Source of the DNA: Verrucomicrobiota bacterium
Lineage (GTDB): Bacteria; Verrucomicrobiota; Verrucomicrobiia; Limisphaerales; Fontisphaeraceae
Length of the DNA: 33,903 bases
Direction of reading: 5' to 3'
Assembly (NCBI GenBank): GCA_037139415.1
Contig: JBAXGN010000074.1
Coordinates: forward strand, 1 to 33,903
A model generated the notes under the pieces. The model searched no databases and was not told the DNA's origin. It saw only the letters and a program-made list of their open reading frames with translations. The position numbers and the translations under genes were made by a program. Below, in pieces: positions 33,336-33,903 of the stretch. Numbering within the stretch: the stretch's first letter is position 1; each line of letters begins with the position of its first letter.

Positions 33336-33903
33336 AAACGTTCTTGAGGGCGTGGATGAAAGTCGGGCTGGCACTCCTCGTTGCCATCACTTCCCTGTAT
33401 GCGGGTGATGAAGCGAGGGCTCTGCCGGTTGGCGAGAATCCGCCTCCCCCGCCCGTATTCTCCGGGCCAAACGCGATGACCAAGGGAGTCTGGCAGCAGC
33501 GTCTCACACTCGGCCCTGGCGATGTGGTGAATTTCTCGTTTTATGGCCGGCCGGAGCTGACCCGCAACGATGTGGCCATCGAACCCGATGGTCGCATCAG
33601 TTACCTGCAAGTCCAGATGGTATTAACCAACGGCCTGACGCTTGATGAGTTGCGGGAGACCATGACGTCCAAGCTGGCACAGTTTTATCAGCGGCCACGT
33701 ATTATCGTCACGCCGGGTGCGTTTAAGAGCAAGAAGTTCTGCGTGCTCGGCAAGGTTGTGAACAAAGGTGCTTACATTCTTGACCGGCCGATGACGGTGC
33801 TCGAAGCCGTAGCCCAGGCTGGCGGATTGGAGACCGGCCTTTTTCAACTGAATACGGTTGAACTTGCCGATTTGCCGCGCAGTTTTATTATCCGGCAGGG
33901 GCG
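33332..33903 (+). CDS. Wza-type polysaccharide export protein (partial, runs off the window)
   Basis: Only the first 190 codons are present; the frame is open to the window end. An N-terminal hydrophobic stretch (about residues 10-24) is consistent with a signal peptide. From LTLGPGDVVNFSFYGRPELT the sequence follows the polysaccharide biosynthesis/export domain, through VAIEPDGRISYLQVQM and ELRETMTSKLAQFYQRPRI. A SLBB-like segment follows: FCVLGKVVNKGAYILDRPMTVLEAVAQAGGLE. Proteins of this type form the outer-membrane exit channel with the Wzz/GumC protein encoded just upstream. The ATG overlaps the previous stop by 4 bases. I see no lipobox in the first 35 residues, so lipid anchoring is doubtful. 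Confidence 0.9.
   Translation, partial: MKTFLRAWMKVGLALLVAITSLYAGDEARALPVGENPPPPPVFSGPNAMTKGVWQQRLTLGPGDVVNFSFYGRPELTRNDVAIEPDGRISYLQVQMVLTNGLTLDELRETMTSKLAQFYQRPRIIVTPGAFKSKKFCVLGKVVNKGAYILDRPMTVLEAVAQAGGLETGLFQLNTVELADLPRSFIIRQG

Noticed and set aside
1-33903. CRISPR arrays, insertion sequences, tRNA and rRNA genes, attachment sites
   Set aside because: No regularly spaced repeats, transposase-like proteins, terminal inverted repeats or structural RNA signatures were seen on reading both strands. No known riboswitch was recognised either.

Overview
The window is one continuous, gene-dense block (28 coding regions, no intergenic gap above about 275 bases) from a moderately GC-rich bacterium. 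The likeliest source is the PVC superphylum, most plausibly Verrucomicrobiota. This rests on gene types common there: a Tat-exported Gfo/Idh/MocA oxidoreductase, a PQQ-type beta-propeller protein ending in a malectin-like domain, and an exosortase/PEP-CTERM system attached to an exopolysaccharide (EPS) locus. No rRNA, tRNA or phylogenetic marker is present, so the assignment is an inference.

Layout. (1) 128-4476, plus strand: a secreted oxidoreductase and a large propeller protein, overlapping by one base. They look unrelated to the rest. (2) 10170-4483, minus strand: a tightly coupled protein-sorting operon that reads PEP-CTERM/DUF4114 surface protein, membrane-anchored TPR protein, exosortase, small membrane protein, EpsI-like protein, family-2 glycosyltransferase. 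(3) 10340-33903, plus strand: a long EPS locus that starts with a sigma-54 activator and O-antigen-ligase-like protein. It continues with a GT4, a degenerate nucleotidyltransferase/hexapeptide protein, a regulatory cassette (STAS, STAS, HATPase-GAF-PP2C, stand-alone receiver), a phosphodiesterase-like enzyme, an FkbM methyltransferase, several glycosyltransferases, a Wzx-type flippase, a predicted nucleotidyltransferase, a GT26-STAS-STAS fusion, another GT4, a Wzz/GumC-type chain-length protein and a Wza-type export protein cut by the window end. Most junctions are 4-base ATGA overlaps, which suggests translational coupling.

How the parts could work together. The sugar genes would build a lipid-linked repeat unit. 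Wzx would flip it, the Wzy/ligase-like protein would polymerise or transfer it, and Wzz/Wza would control length and export. The exosortase would process the PEP-CTERM protein for the same envelope matrix. Two control layers are visible. The first is a sigma-54 activator with an intact GAFTGA motif but a receiver-like N-terminus lacking the phosphorylation residues. Three good -24/-12 promoters lie in front of the PEP-CTERM gene, the nucleotidyltransferase gene and the chain-length gene. The second is a partner-switching module: two STAS proteins plus a kinase and phosphatase on one chain. The same STAS domain type occurs twice more, fused to a glycosyltransferase of the WecG/TagA family.

The most unusual item is this GT26-STAS-STAS fusion together with the STAS/kinase-phosphatase cassette. 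It suggests that serine-phosphorylation partner switching acts directly on an early step of glycan assembly. That link is an inference from domain content and gene context.
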